A DNA stretch of 64,000 nt, from the NCBI GenBank assembly GCA_018398805.1, contig JAGFBZ010000292.1, positions 248,001 through 312,000 of the forward strand. The letters are read 5' to 3'. Shown here piece by piece: positions 1-53,590 of the stretch. The notes below the pieces were generated by a model. The model was not told where the DNA came from and ran no database searches. It saw only the letters and a list, made by a program, of their open reading frames with translations. The position numbers and the translations under genes were made by a program. Source of the DNA: Hirundichthys speculiger (Eukaryota > Chordata > Actinopteri > Beloniformes > Exocoetidae). Positions within the stretch are counted from its first letter, which is position 1. Every line of letters begins with the position of its first letter.

Positions 1-3000
1 AGGAAGACCTGCTTTCATGTTCTTTTCTGGGACCAAAGCCAGCCCGCTGAATTATTGTTCAGGGGTTTTTGTGGTACCTTTGACATGTAAGACCTTAAAA
101 TCAGCACCGCATGGTATAAATTTAGGATACTTTGTGATCTGTTCTTATCATGGTTCTTTTCACCAAGTCAGTTTATAAAAATATTTAGTTACAAAACTGT
201 CAGGGAAGTCCCAGGTGATGTCAGGTGGGACAGGCTCCAGCAGCGCCAGCACCAGAATACCCAGCAACAGTACTGTGCAGCCTGGAACGTAAAAATAGCT
301 TATGAAGGAAGAAAGCCCTATGACCTGACCGTGACAAGAAACTTGCTGAGCACGCCCACTGTCATTAAACTAGCCATGGCTAAGAAGCTAAAATAAAGTT
401 GATGGAGCACACAAGCTGGAAACTGTGCTTTTATTATGTTACTGCTGTACGGGCCTGGTGACAGCTCTCTGAATGAGAAGTTACATCGGTTATCGTTAGA
501 ATCAACAGGTACAATGTTTAAGAAAACTGGAGCTGATGATCCTTTTCTTTTTCTTTTTGAGGCACTCAAACGCTCACAACGCTCACCCAAAACTCAAAAA
601 AATAACATTTGAGCGTTTCCAAAACCCTAACTTATATGCCGTTTTTATTTTTCTTGTAATTTTCTAGTTTTAATAAAAGAAACGTTTGTTTGAAATTGCA
701 GATGTAGATTAAAACACTCCCCTCCGGCTCTCCTGTCAGATATACAGTAGCTCCCCTGATGGTAAAAATGTGACAGAGAAAGCTAAAGGAAGCAGAGTAC
801 AGCACATATCTGCAGACCGCTGACCTTCCTAAGTGGATTACATGCCCCGCCAGTGTTGTCAGGTAAACGAGAGGCTGGCGAGAGGGAGCGGATAGCACAG
901 TTAGACATTAAACATACGCACAGATTTTTTTAATTAGTCACATTTCATCTTAGTTAGTGTTTATTTTGTGCCCCCAGAGGGTAGCAAACTTCACAGTGAT
1001 GGTTGCATTACCAAAGATGGCACCTTCATGAGATCTTTACTGGCAAAATAGCCTGGAAAATTAAAGTGCATAAATAAAATCTAAAGATAAAACCATCTTC
1101 CAGGTTTGCCTCTGTATTATGCTGCTGACTGCACACATGCATCAACGTTTTCACAGTGACACCTCTCCGTCTCAGCCCATAGCTTTCACTCTGTGATGAA
1201 CCGTTGATATTTAGAACATTAATAATTATAACCTTGTAATATTATTCCAACTTCTTAGAAAGTGATTATGAATATGAAACCTTAACATGTTTTCCTGCAA
1301 TGGGGTCTTTTCATTGTAAGACTGGAGCCACTGGGTATAACTGGCAGTATAATCAGGTGGTATTTATTAATAAAAAGAAAAAAAAAGATCATCACAGCTG
1401 CAGTAAAGGGATTTATCTCCCTGAGCATCCTGCAAATCAGGTATAACCATTCTGTGGTTGACATGAAACATTCCCAAATATTTATCATGAGCTTCACTCT
1501 TAATGGGATAATTTGGAGTTAATGGGCTTCTAAATAAGTGTCGAGCTGTGCTGAAGAAGGACTGTACATTGTGATACTGTTGCATCCGTCTTGCTTAACG
1601 GTCAACCTGAAGAGAGCACTGAAGTGTGATGCTGCTGATTCTCTACGTTGATGCTAATGAATTGCATATTAAACATGTTACATAATACCATAACATATAC
1701 CTGACCAGACCTGCCTGTAGATGGCGTTCATTTAACAGGGACATGTTACAGTACTTTCTAGTTTGAAACTTTTCTAGTTCGAAAACTTTATTTACCAACT
1801 TTGTGTTCATCAAGTTCAAAATCAGGGATTTGCAAAATCGAAGTGACAATCAATTATAAGCTGGAGTTGGAAAGCCAATGCTCTTGTTGTCTTTAAATAA
1901 AAACGAAATCTGATCTCAGTTATCTTCCTGGCTGATTTACTTCAGGTGAACAATTCAATAGGCTCCATCTATGTATCTATGAATGTTGAAGAATGAATGT
2001 TTCTTTTTTTCTTTTTCTCAAGAACAAACGTGCTCTGTCAAGTATCTAAGGTTAAATGACAGTGAAGAGAATAGGGTCGAGCACAAAGATGACAAGAAAA
2101 CAGATGGATTTAGAGAAAGAGAAAGACAGAGGTGGAAAGAGTGTAAGCTGCAGGCTTGGGCGTGGGAGCGCAGACTGCATTGAGCTGAAGCAGACCAGAG
2201 ACTAATTTGGAGATCCAAGGCTTGTAAAAACACCTCTCCACACACACACACACACACACACACACAACACACACACACACACACACACACTTGAGTAGCC
2301 AAGTGCAATGAATCCAGGCAAGTGTACATCTGTTAGAAGCCCTTCTAGTGTACTTAGATAGATGACTTGTTTTGTGCTTACCACTAAGGAGCAACATCCA
2401 GATTTCCTGACTACCACACATATAAATATAATATGATAAACTGAACGTTTAGCCTCGGAAACAATTATTCTGCCAGGGTGACAGAGGATTTTGGCATTGC
2501 GAGACATAATGGCTAAAATGATGATAAGAAATAAAAAATTAATGAGGCAGGCAGTAATCATTTTTGTTGTTTTTTTTATGGCTGATATAATTGTCAGATT
2601 TCATTGCGGTTAATGCTTTAACTTATCAACTATTCTGCTTTATGTGAAAGAACTTAAGAATATCACGTTCTTCTCATCTTCTGATTGCTGAAATATGAAG
2701 AAGACTGATTTACAGTGAAAGGAGATGTCCTCAATTTGAATTTTTTGCTAATAAATAACAGCAAGGAAGCACAAGGAAGTGTTACGGTGTTGTGAGCGAA
2801 AGTCCAAATACCTGAACATGCTGAAATACAAATGCATATATGCACTGCAGCTTAGAAGAGCATGAAAGCACTGACAGGCCTGCAACTGAACAGCACAGAG
2901 AAGCAATGCAGAGCCAGATAGTAGCATGCAGAAGGATTTAGACCGCTCAAAGGTGTACTTTATCGTATTTCACACCAGGGGGCTGACACAGGAACTTTCT

Positions 3001-4716
3001 TGTGATCTGCTGCCCCCTTGTGATGAGCACTGTTATTGCTCCATAGAGAGGCTTTAAAACACAGACTTTTATTTGTTCATCTCTTAATGGATTCATCTAC
3101 CAATTATTTCCGTTCAGAGGTGTTGATAAAAGCTCATCATGATTTTCTTGATGTGACATCCCCAAGATTTCAACTTGATAAATATACATCATTTACATAC
3201 ATTTTTATATATGCTGTGTATACTTATAGGTAAAGACGCACCTGTTTATTTCTACAGGTTGTTCTGAGCTGAAACTGATTATCCATTAATTTTTCTTGAA
3301 TAATCAATAACAGCTTAGATTCGCCCTAATGAACTGGATCCCGCATCCAGGTCAAGCGTCCAGTTTAACTATTGGATGATTATTCGGACTCTGTAACTGT
3401 GGACTGCAACGGTTGTGTACTGGTTTTAATGAGAGAGTCGGCGAGACCAAAAAAAAAAAAAGAAGTAAATCTTAGACAGAGTTGCAAAAGCAGCTTAACT
3501 GCTACACCTAAAGGGGGACACCCTGAGGAAAATGTGCAGATCTTTTAATCCACTTTAATGACAGTCATTAATCAAATCTGGAAAGTGTTTCAAATTAACA
3601 AGTATTTCTGTTAAGTTCAATAATTTGTCTGCACGTGCTCAAACTCTTCAAATATATATGCTATGCAAATCAGCTGTATTAAATATTTGTTTAATATTGG
3701 TTTGGTCTAGGCATCAGCTGACTTTTGGTTTAGGCAGATAGACCAGTCTGTCCATCCATCCTGATTTCTTCTGCTCATATTGAAGATTTTTATTTATTTA
3801 TTTTTTTTTGGGTGTGTGTTTCCTACAATTGTAAACTTCATGTTTTTTTTTTTGTTTGTTTTTGATCAAGGAAATCATATTGTTTTCTGGCACTTCTGTT
3901 TTTTTCACAACAAATAACATGGGAATTTATCAGTGAAACAAATATATGCTTAGAATTAGTCCCAGATCTTCCGCAACAGTGAAAACAACAGCAGCATCTA
4001 AATCATCAACACAATAGTTTCTGCAGACACACAGACTTGTTAACTCCGTCTTTCTTCCAACCTGACTGCCTGGCATGCGTGCAATTGATGCCCATCTGGC
4101 ATTCACTGTGTCAGCAGAGCATGGGAAAAGTTAATCAGCAGCTTGGCACTCCCACAACCTCCCTCCCTTCTCAGCTTTCCTTTCACCCCGCTCGCCAGAG
4201 GATCAACATTTCCATAAATCCTTTTTGGTGAGAAGAGTTGAAAATGAATCCGTATTCCACTTGAGATTATCCTGCTGTTTGGGCCACACTGACCTTGCAT
4301 TCCTCCTCTGATCATTAAACAAACATGAGTCCAGTGACTTCTTGTCTGTGTGAAGAATTGCTACCTGTGGACTTGGCTGTAGAGGTGCAGCATCACGATG
4401 CCAGAACGCCCTCTAGTGGTGCGACTGGAGTTGCAGGTTAAAACAAGCACACTGATGAATGGTCTTCTGGAGGCTGGAGGAGTTTGCTGAGATAAAAATT
4501 CTAATGATTTCATATGCTTTGCACATTTTCCACGATTTATATCTATTTCTAGGAGCCCGTTGCTCCTTGTTCTATTTTTGGAAACAATTCTGACTGATGT
4601 GTTATAATGTTTTATTTAGTGCTTGTTTTGCTTTTATCTGTACTTTAGTTTACTGATGTTTCCCTGGCTTTGATAAATAGCTAAACTATTTTTTTCTCTC
4701 TCTTGTTCTTCATCAG
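1..4716. other. 5' flank or intron 1 of col4a5, no convincing exon
   Basis: I see no collagen exon here and cannot find the signal-peptide exon. Mammalian COL4A5 has a very large first intron, so this stretch may be intron 1. It is AT-rich, with poly-T runs near 3790-3860, a CA repeat at 2239-2291, and a dispersed-repeat-like segment around 3480-3560 that resembles one near 16250-16340. A short minus-strand hydrophobic reading frame at 160-281 is discussed among the findings. Confidence 0.5.
2239..2291. repeat. (CA)n microsatellite
   Basis: About 53 bases of alternating C and A with a single interruption (CAACAC). The Cys-Val repeat reading frames across it on the minus strand are artefacts of the repeat. 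Confidence 0.97.
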
Positions 4717-42844
<38,128 letters not shown>

Positions 42845-44625
42845 CGGCACACGGCGACGAGCAGAGCGACCGTTGCCAAGGGACGGCCCGTTAAAAGCAA
42901 GAGATAATTGGATCACACGATGGGGCCGTCGTCACCCTGACTGCCGGCGTGGTGTCAAAACGGAATTCAAATGGTGCATTGTCTTCCAGAAACATAAACA
43001 ATCTTCGACAAAAAAACAATGGTGCTACTGTGCAACACAGCTTAAAAAAAAAAAAAAGAAAAGAAAAGAAAAAAACTGACGTAACAAAAATCTTACATTT
43101 AGTCTTTTTTTTTTTTTTCTTGAGAAGTACCTCAAATTGAAAGCAGAAAAATATCCACTAAATGGTGCCATGATGGATGTGTGACAACAAAAGTGCTTTT
43201 TCTTCACTCTTTTCCCTCCTCACCCACAAGAATCATTGTTTCCTTTCTCTCTTTTGAAAATCACTTTTGATGCATTGATGCAGCAAAACTGTCATACTTT
43301 TTTTTTTTTTTTTTTCATCTTATTGATGAGGAGCGAATGGTCTCCATGGTTACCAAATCGTCACTTTTACTTCGGAACATCCAGGATGAAAGATGCACTG
43401 ATGATGAGCTTTCCTTAGTGAGACTGATTGCCTTTTTTATTACTACTTCTTCACTCACTTGCTCCCTTTCTGTCATTTTTCTGTTGTTCAGCGTTACGTT
43501 TGGTTGTACTAACCCCGCTATAGACCTGCCTGATAACCGTCAGCCTACACCTTCTTTCTCTCATTTCTTATTTTGTAAGTAATAAAATGTGTATATTGTG
43601 TAAAACACCTTTTTAGTGTATTAGGTCTTGAATCAGTATCAGCTGTTTGTTATGACAATTTTTCCAGGTTCTTTTTAGCTCACACACTCACACATGCACA
43701 TGCACATTTTACTTGATCACTCACTGACACATGTCAACTCAGATATTGTACAAAGTATGGCTTTTTATGAATGAAACAGTATTTTATATATAATAAATAT
43801 ATATTTGAAAAAAAGAGGATAAAAATATAAACTTTATTTGGTTGTGGGGAGATTGTTCAACGACAAAACAGTCATGCATTTCACAGAGAAATAAAACTAC
43901 TGACCACAGAAAGAGCCATTTTCCCTTGTATGATATTAACATGCCAATCTTGTGAAGCTTTTGTATTCAATTTGTAGAATGAATAAATGCTAAACTCAAG
44001 TAAAGGGGATTTGCTTTTAGTTACTCTAATGTTTTGGAAACATCTGTGTGAAAATGGATTTGGATTTAATCTTGGCGACATAATGAGAAAACTGCAACAA
44101 ATGTTTTGTGTCTTTTACATTTCCAGGTGCTGGGCTTTGCTGTTAAAAAAAAAAAAAAAGAAAGAAAAAGAGCTCCTTAGGTTTCGGGCTCTTCTTTTTT
44201 TCACCCCAAATCCTTCAAACCCACTCGTGTACACTGGCTCGAGTCTTTTTCCAAAACTTGTTCGAGCGTTTACACTTGTCAAACACGGGTTTAAGTGTTT
44301 GTATATTCAAATCAGGTCCCCGATGTGATGTCTCTTTCAGATCAGGAGGGAGCCCCCCTGATGTACTGTAAGTCTGCAAGAGCTGTTTTTTTTTGTTTTT
44401 GTTTTTGTTTTTGTTTTTTTTTTTAATTTTTTTTTTTTTTGGGGGGGGGGGTCCTGTGATCTTATTGTTATTTTTATTTTTTCAAAACTGCTTTTTTGAA
44501 TTCTAATGTTGACCTGGGGTGAGATGAAAAGATGTTTTTTTTTTCTGTTTTGTTTTCATGTCATGTTACTCAGAAGTTGTTATAAACTTTTAAGACTGAA
44601 ATAAATACTATGTCCAGCGTGTTGT
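42845..44625 (+). other. col4a5: col4a5 3' UTR (extent inferred)
   Basis: Non-coding sequence after the stop with several AATAAA signals, including 43890-43895 and 44600-44605; the last marks a plausible 3' end near 44.62 kb. It contains long T, A and G tracts (T then G10 around 44390-44451). Which site is used cannot be told from sequence. Confidence 0.6.
44600..44605 (+). promoter_or_regulatory. Polyadenylation signal AATAAA, likely distal for col4a5
   Basis: AATAAA in 'actgaaataaatac', followed within 30 bases by a GT-rich stretch (gtgttgtctt) suited to a downstream element. Confidence 0.5.
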
Positions 44626-44838
44626 CTTCAGAAAATGTATACCGAACACCACGGAGACTAGCGGAACAGCAGGTTTTATACATTTTTATGGACAAATATG
44701 ATTTGCAGTTAACGAGATGTAGCTTATTAACTTTATTTTTAAACACTTTAAACAAATTAGGATTTCACCTGAGTGCAGTAGCAGAATACTGAAATGTCAT
44801 TCAAGATAACTACCAACCTACTAAATCTATCTTTCACG

Positions 44839-45061
44839 TAAAGCCACTCTATGTAGCAGTACCACTTCTGACTACATGGGGGCAGCAAATCCCAGGAATG
44901 TTCATGTGTCAGCCCCTGGCATAAGATGCGTGTCGGACCATCTCCACTTATTAACACAGTATTGTTAGTGTTTTTTTTTTTTGTTGTTGTTGTTGTCATC
45001 ACAGCCAAGCTATGTGCCTCCAAGTCGTCAGAAGTGCTATTGCTACATAGAGTGGCTTTAA
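44839..45061. mobile_element. MITE with 35-bp terminal inverted repeats
   Basis: AAAGCCACTCTATGTAGCAG at 44840 and its near-perfect complement CTACATAGAGTGGCTTTA ending at 45060 bound about 220 bp. The arms extend to cacttctgac on each side. No coding content. Confidence 0.85.
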
Positions 45062-47769
45062 TGTTACTATACAGTAGATGATGCAATTTCAGAAATCCCC
45101 ACTTATCAGTTCCACGTGTAAACAGATTTCAAACAAGTACATCTAAATACGAAATGATGCTGTGGCTGTAGTGAATAGTTGTATCTATAAGTATTGTTGA
45201 TGGTAGATTCAAATACCTATGCTGCACCTGAAATCAGGTGAAAACTGCATCCTTATAAAGACGTAAAAGACCTCCCATGAAGCCACATCAAGGCACAGAC
45301 AAGAACAACAGATTTTGTGAAATTTCTTTTCTAGAATTTGCACTTTATGCCATAAATCTAAACTGATTTGATGAATTCAAGTAAAACAAATATCTTTAAT
45401 TGATCTGAATTTAATCTGCAGGAAAATATAGTTGATGCTATTTTTTTTCCTGATGTTTTCCTCTGTTGGGGTTTCACTGTGCTTTTGAACAACAAGTACA
45501 GACGGGGAAGCATATTAAGAACAAGTTCTTTGCTGGAACGCATTTCTATGAAATATAAACGTATGATTGTAGGACGGTTTTACTCTGGTTTTACTCTTGC
45601 AGTCCCAAATGCCCCATTGAAATATCCATAGGACCCTCATCTAACAGGAGTACTGCAACAGTCTCCATATTCTCTGTCCTTGTCTATAAATGTCATGATC
45701 TCGTACCCCGCTCCTCATCAACTTGTCCTGCTCCCCCAACAGTGGACACAGATCTTGTTAATCCAGGAGACATGGATTAATTCATATGTCTCATACCTGC
45801 CCTGACTGGAGCCCTGCTCTGACCAAGATTTGAACCCTTGACCTCCTGTTTCAAAGATGGTGAAAAAAAAAAATATATATATATATAAAAGAGAGACAGA
45901 TAAAATTAAGAGAAATATAATTTTTAAATAAGTGAATGGAAAAATACTTTAAAAATGTTTGTGTCAATCATAAGGAAATCTTGGTTCAAAAATGTAAAAA
46001 TATGGAGTTTTAAATCAAAACACTGTATCTTCATTAAACAGTAAAAGTGCCGGTGATTCTAAACCTAAAATCGTGGGTGAGGGGTTTGCATATATGGACT
46101 TTTCACATCACTGCTAAACAACAAATTTCTGCTTTTAACTTTTTTCATTTCCTCTGAATAAAATGTTGTTCAAGGATGAAATAACTGATAAGTGAATGAG
46201 GGGGACCTTCTTCCAGGTGACCACCAGATGGCAGTGTTACTGCAAACACAGGCTCCCCTCTTTCTCCTCACGTTAACATCATGAACAGTGAGTGATAGGA
46301 CCACAGTGCAGGGTAATGTATTAATTGATTCCAGTTTTTAAAGAAAGAGATTTATTGTGGACGAGTTTTCAAAAAGATTAAGAGCAACAGACCATAAATC
46401 AAAACTTGCTAAAAGGTTCTTTGTGTCTTACACATTATTGTAATGTGTGCACAAGTTTTTAAGAACTTTGTAAAGTACTGTAGGGAACAGTCTCCTTAAG
46501 AAAGAGTTGGATCTGTGTTTTGTTCTGAAGAAGGTCACAGAAAATACTGACAGTTGCTTAGAAAGTCATTTTGTTATGAACGATGTGGTTCACACATTTA
46601 TCTAGAGATTGATTAATACTGGCTTTCCTACTGCCAATGTTGATATCGTTGCTATAAAAAAACAAAACAGCAAATATTCTGAACCAAATTGATCATCAAT
46701 ATCAATACACTATACGTTGGAGTTACTCATTGACTATCTGCAATAAATGATGTGCTGACAGAGTTCAGGAAAACTGAAAAGTGTGCGTTAGATAACAAAG
46801 ACCACACCTGAGTGAGAGGACCATCACCTTTTACTCAGGTAGGCAAAAAGTCATTGCACTTTGTATAACAATGCAAGAAAGCAAAAACACAAAGACATTA
46901 TTACTACATTAATAATCCATATCCTGGAAGATAAGCCTTTTCAGATGTATTTCTTCCCCTTGTCTTTTTCTCCTTGGGGTAACTGGAGCTATTGTTTTGA
47001 GCACATAAGCCGTTCGAGTTTACAAGCTTCCTTAACTAATCTACTTCCTGACTTGCTCTGGCTGAGCTATAGAGTTAAGAGAGGATCAGATCTGAGGTGG
47101 TCTTTGTGCATCCAGGTCTGTTGTCTCAGCTCCTTAATCAGTTTAATGGTGCTGCCGCTTCTCGGAAATGCATGCTGATCCTTTGCTAAGCGAGCTGCCT
47201 TTGTTTTCAAAGGTGAAGCATACGCAAACTCTAAAGGATTGTATCGTGCGGCTGGTTAATGCTGGGAGACTTCTTGGAGGTCAGAGAACCAGTGTCAGAG
47301 TCAAAATAATGTATTTGAAACATCTGCCCAGTTGATGAGCACAAGCCCAACACTAGCTGCCTATGGTTCTGGTTTACTACTGAAAACAGCTTGGCTCTCA
47401 TGTGTACGCTTAATGCTTGACTATTTCCACTGTCAAAGCTTCTTCATTTGAAGCTGTCATACTAGTGAAATCATATTAGTGTCTTTATAAGAGACTTCTT
47501 AATGTTTTCCTATTGTCTGAATGAATCAAAGCATTTCCTCATCGTTATGTGCAAATGCATTTAAGTGCTTTATAAACCAGCGGCTTGTTATTGTGAAACG
47601 GGGTAAAGCTTCCATCATGGTTTCAGCATCCACGTGCGTGAACCAGCCGGGACTCAGACTCAGACAGTTCTATTCATAGTACCTTTTGGATCAGAGAAGC
47701 TTCCCATGCATAAGCGTGTAATCTGCCTTTAGTACATTGTAGAGGTTTAGGTAACAAATGATTGCCTCA
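45062..47769. other. Intergenic, nothing recognised
   Basis: AT-rich sequence downstream of col4a5. A short (TA)n run occurs near 45873. Reading frames such as 46861-47178 lack a known domain. Confidence 0.6.
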
Positions 47770-48250
47770 AAACACCCTTCAACCAAGCAGGTTGCGGTCT
47801 GGACTCTGATGGGGCTGTTGTAGGCCATTGTGATCTTTGTGCTGTTGCATGGCTCAGTTTCAGTCATGCCTTAGAGGTCAGACAGATGGTCTAGCGTTTG
47901 TTCTCGAATATTTCAGATCCTATAGCTACAAAAAAAAAAAAAAAAAAAAAAAAAAACAGCAAAAAAAACCCAAACCTCCAAATCACAAATCATAATCCTT
48001 CCACCACTGTGCTTCACACTTGTAGGAGGTGTCTGCACTGCTATGTGATGTGTTTGGTTTTCACCAAACATGGTCATGTGTATTATACCCAAAAAATGGG
48101 TCTCTTTATCTCAACATTGATCCAGAGCTCTTGTGGTTTGTTCAGACGCAGCTTTGCAAACCTAAACAGTTCATTCTAAAGAGAAAGCTTTTCTCTTGGC
48201 AACCCTACCAAATAAGCTGCACTTGTTGCCAGCAGATTCTCTCTCCTTCT
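47770..48250 (-). mobile_element. Degenerate Tc1/mariner-type transposon remnant
   Basis: Resembles the antisense strand of the family also seen at 12420-12850, with 'ggtctggactctgatggggctg', 'ccaccactgtgcttcacac' and 'tggttttcaccaaacatgg'. Interrupted by a poly-A run (47930-47956). Confidence 0.5.
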
Positions 48251-48289
48251 TTGCGTCAAAAACTTGCACTAATTGCTTTGGATTTGTCA

Positions 48290-48545
48290 TCATATCTATC
48301 CATTATCTATTCCCTGCTTAATCCTGTGCAGGATCACGGGGATCTGCTGGAGCCTATACCACACACACTCACAATCCCTCCTACGAGCTATTTAGAACCA
48401 CCAGTTAACCTGACATGTGGCAGGAAGCCGGAGTACCCGGAGGAAACCCATGTGAGCACGGAGAGAACATGGAAACTCCACACAGAAAGGTCCCTGCTGA
48501 GGTTCGAACCAGGAACCATTCTTGTGAGGGAGCAGTGCTGACCAC
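48290..48545 (+). mobile_element. SINE/LINE-derived dispersed repeat
   Basis: The stretch from 'tccattatctattccctgc' to 'gtgagggagcagtgctgaccacc' matches a repeat I know as abundant in fish, with 'acatggaaactccacacagaaagg' and a B-box-like GGTTCGAACC at 48500. The reading frame over it is incidental. Confidence 0.6.
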
Positions 48546-48659
48546 CTGTCAAACATATCACAACAGATATTTATTAGACTTACACAGAAACTAGTTTCTA
48601 ATATCAAATAGAAAAGCGCAACACTTGTCTCGTGGACCCACCTGTTGCGTAGTCACATA

Positions 48660-49363
48660 CAGCGATCCCTTGCCACTTCGCGGTTTAAGTTCTGCGGTTT
48701 TGGTGCTTCGTGGATTTTTTTCAGAAATATATGAATATATTTTTAAAAAAAAATTTTAAAAATCGCGGAAACATCACAGGATATTGTGCGCGTTCTCTCG
48801 CAGTGAATAAATGCTGTGAGCCAGCCTGGCCCCTTTAAGAAGGTAGCCTTATGGGTAATGGTGTGGCCTTATGGGTAATGGAGTGTGTGTGTCGTGGGAC
48901 TGCAGAAGAAAACGGGGTTAGATGAAAAGTGTAGTGAGCATAAACAGCAGCCCAGCGTGTATAGATTTACATTCTCTGTTAACCGACAGGAGCCGAACAA
49001 TACAACCTGTGTGATATTACAAGTTCCTGCAGTGCCAGAATAAAGTGCTCGTTCCATGCAGAGAAAACCTGACTTTTTGTTTTGTTGTTGTTAGCGTGTT
49101 AGCCGCTAATTACGAGCCAAAAATAGCACAATACCAGCAGTTTCTTTACTACAGTTTAGAGACCAGAGGCTGTGAAGGTAACAGAAAGACCACAGTTAAG
49201 CCTTTGCCTTGTTTCGCTGCAGTGCCTCGCTAGTTTTTGGGGGGTTTTTAAACATATTTTAAACACATTATTGAGGCTCGGGGGGCTCCGGCTCCAGATC
49301 GTGGATTTTGATTGTTGCGGGGGGCGCGGTCCCCATTAACCGCGAAAAATGAAGGGATCACTG
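48660..49363. mobile_element. pogo/Tigger-like DNA transposon, non-autonomous
   Basis: CAGCGATCCCTTGCCACTTC at 48660 pairs with the complement of AAATGAAGGGATCACTG ending 49363, each flanked by TA. Cagtgatccct...cgcggtt ends are typical of this group. No transposase inside. Confidence 0.8.
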
Positions 49364-51060
<1,697 letters not shown>

Positions 51061-52089
51061 AACCTGCTTTAACGCATGTTAAATTCAAGTCTGAATCCAA
51101 TTTCTAACCTGATTTTTAGGTTCTAAAGAGACAGTCTCAAGATGACTGATGACACTTTCTCTTTGTTTCTGTGGGCCACAAACAATGATTTCAGTTTTTC
51201 TTTTTGCCTTGAATTATGGTAGCAGCTAAATACGCAAAACCATAAATGCTCTTTTTCACTGAAGTTTCATCCTGATTTAGAAGGAAAAATCCTAAATGGA
51301 AAGAAAAGAATTTGGTATGTTTCAGGATTTTTGTCTTAAATTTGTAAGTAAAAATCATATTTTTTATATGGTTAGTTTGTTTGGCCAACAAAGGGGGAAG
51401 ATTATCTCCAAGTAATTTCCAGACAATTGTGAGGTAAATTTTCATATATTCAAACTCCAAATAAAACCTGTGTGGTGTGAAGGTGCTAATATGATCATGG
51501 GTAACTAGTCAACACCTGCTTTCAAAGCAGGATTAGTGTAGATCACATCTACATCTATAGGAAGGCAATTATTAAGGTCATGAAAATTGCTAAACATAAC
51601 GTAGGCCTTGTGTGCAAACAGAATGGAGCTACCATAAAATTGGTTTTAGAGCACTTTGATATTAGCTGTGTTAGGATTTGAATTAGCTTAAAGATTTTAG
51701 TGCACATTTAGTTGTTTAAAATATCAGGACAGAACTTTTATTGTTTTTAGGAATGTTGGCTGTCTTTAGATTTTATGACTGAGTCCCTAGTCTTGTTATC
51801 TTTAAATTCCTGCTGTCTTCGGTTATTTTTATGACCCAAGGTGTATTTTAGTGTTTACGACTTGAGATCCTGACCCCCAAACATTTGTGGCTTGCACAGA
51901 TAAACTCATTTTGTTTACAATCCCTACTTCTGGACCAAGACAATGTACACGCACATATATCTGGATTTGTGACGTGTGAAAGCTAAATCCTTCCTATCTG
52001 GACTCAAGAGGCAAGAAGAGGAGGTGTTGAGGGCGATGCAAGACCCCTCCTTTTTGTGGTTATAAAGGGAGAGAAATTTGAAAACTCGC

Positions 52090-52318
52090 GTGAGAGAAAT
52101 TGGAGCAGCTTCATATCGAACTTGTTCTTGTTCTTGTTAACTTTTAGTCCTGTTGCTTTTATCTTGTATTGTATTTTATCTGAATGTTGTGTCATTTCTG
52201 TGTCATGTATGTAACTTTTCTACTGCTGTCTTGGCCAGGCTTCCCTTGAAAAAGAGGCCATTGTGTCTCAATGGGACTGACCTGGTTAAATAAAGGCAAA
52301 AAAAAAAAAAAAAAAAAT
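52090..52318 (+). mobile_element. 3' end of a LINE-type retrotransposon with poly-A tail
   Basis: 'cttggccaggcttcccttgaaaaagaggcc...gtctcaatgggactgacctggttaaataaaggc' followed by 19 A. This is the typical 3' end of a fish non-LTR retrotransposon, 5'-truncated. Confidence 0.7.
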
Positions 52319-53301
52319 GACAGTGCAATCAGGTTTGAAACAGAGAAAATCCCCATTAACTCCCAAGTTAAATTGGATATGGGATATAAATTCCTAAACT
52401 CACATATTGATCTACTGTTCAACAAAACTAAGTACAGCACCAGACTTTGGTCTGCAGCTTCAGCCAACCAGCTCTCGTGACCAAGGTGGACTTTGGCTTG
52501 TTTTGACGGTTGGACTTTGGGATGTTGGGCTGGTCACCTGAGTTGGATAAACAGGACTGTTCATTGTCCGAAAGCTCCTCATCTGCAAAAGGAGCCTTAG
52601 GAATGAGGAAACATATGGCTGGTTCCTTAACGCCCATCTTTTTATTAACAGGCTTCTCGGGCCGAAGGGCCATTACTCATTAAAACATGTACAGTAAAAG
52701 GTTAAGTCAGGATTGCATTTGACAGAGGACACGTTTGCTGTAGTGAAGTTCCATAAAACCTAAGCATGTGTACTCCACTCATTTGTGCGTTCATAATGCA
52801 AGTAGGAATTCGTGTTTGTATGGCAGGATTTTTAAATTATGCAGCTGGTATCAACTTCTAGATGAAGATTTTTTTTTTAATTTCTTGAAAGTAGATTTAG
52901 TGGAAATGACAGAATGCTAATAAGGTATGTTGTACTTTTGTCAGTATTTTAAAACACATTCTGAAAAATCGAGTAAGTATTTAGAGTAAATGTGAATACT
53001 CAATTAGCACAGAACATACAGCAACTAGGTTCAACTGGTGGAAGTTGATATTGATGACAGTGAACCGCTGTCATTATTTCCTTTAGCAGTACCAGTGACG
53101 TACGCAGTGTTACCAGGTGTCACAATGTCATATTAATTTGGACCCAAGTGAGGCCCAGCCATTGACCAGCACACTAGTTATGGAACATATCCGGCCCATA
53201 TCACATTTACCAGTAGTATGAAAGAGGTGAAAAGTTTTTTGTCTTTGTACTGGTCCCATTAAATTTTAGCCATTCTTGTGTGAGAATGGCAAGTCTACAC
53301 C

Positions 53302-53590
53302 AGTGTTTCTCAACCTTTTTTCAGGCGAGGCACCCTTTAAATTCATGAAAAATCTGATGGCACCCCAAACTTCAGTTAGGCTATGTGTCGTCGGGCCTGA
53401 ATTTACTGAACTGTTGTGTCCTATGCTTTTATTATGAAAGATTCCACTGCCTTAGTATTTGAGTATTAATTTTGACAATTATTTCTTATATTACATTATT
53501 TATTTATTAGTTTTGCTTATTTTGCATACTGTCAGATGCTTTTCTGCGGCACCCCTGAGGGGGGCACGCGGCGAGGCACCAATTTCATAT
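53302..53590. mobile_element. hAT-like fragment
   Basis: Begins CAGTGTTTCTCAACCTTTTT, the classical hAT terminal sequence, and includes 'gcggcacccctgagggggg'. No matching right terminus seen. Confidence 0.55.

Noticed and set aside
2018..2561. Minus-strand reading frames with long Cys-Val repeats
   Set aside because: They are the translation of a CA microsatellite.
48500..48509. B-box-like GGTTCGAACC as a tRNA gene
   Set aside because: No matching A box or cloverleaf; it belongs to a dispersed repeat.
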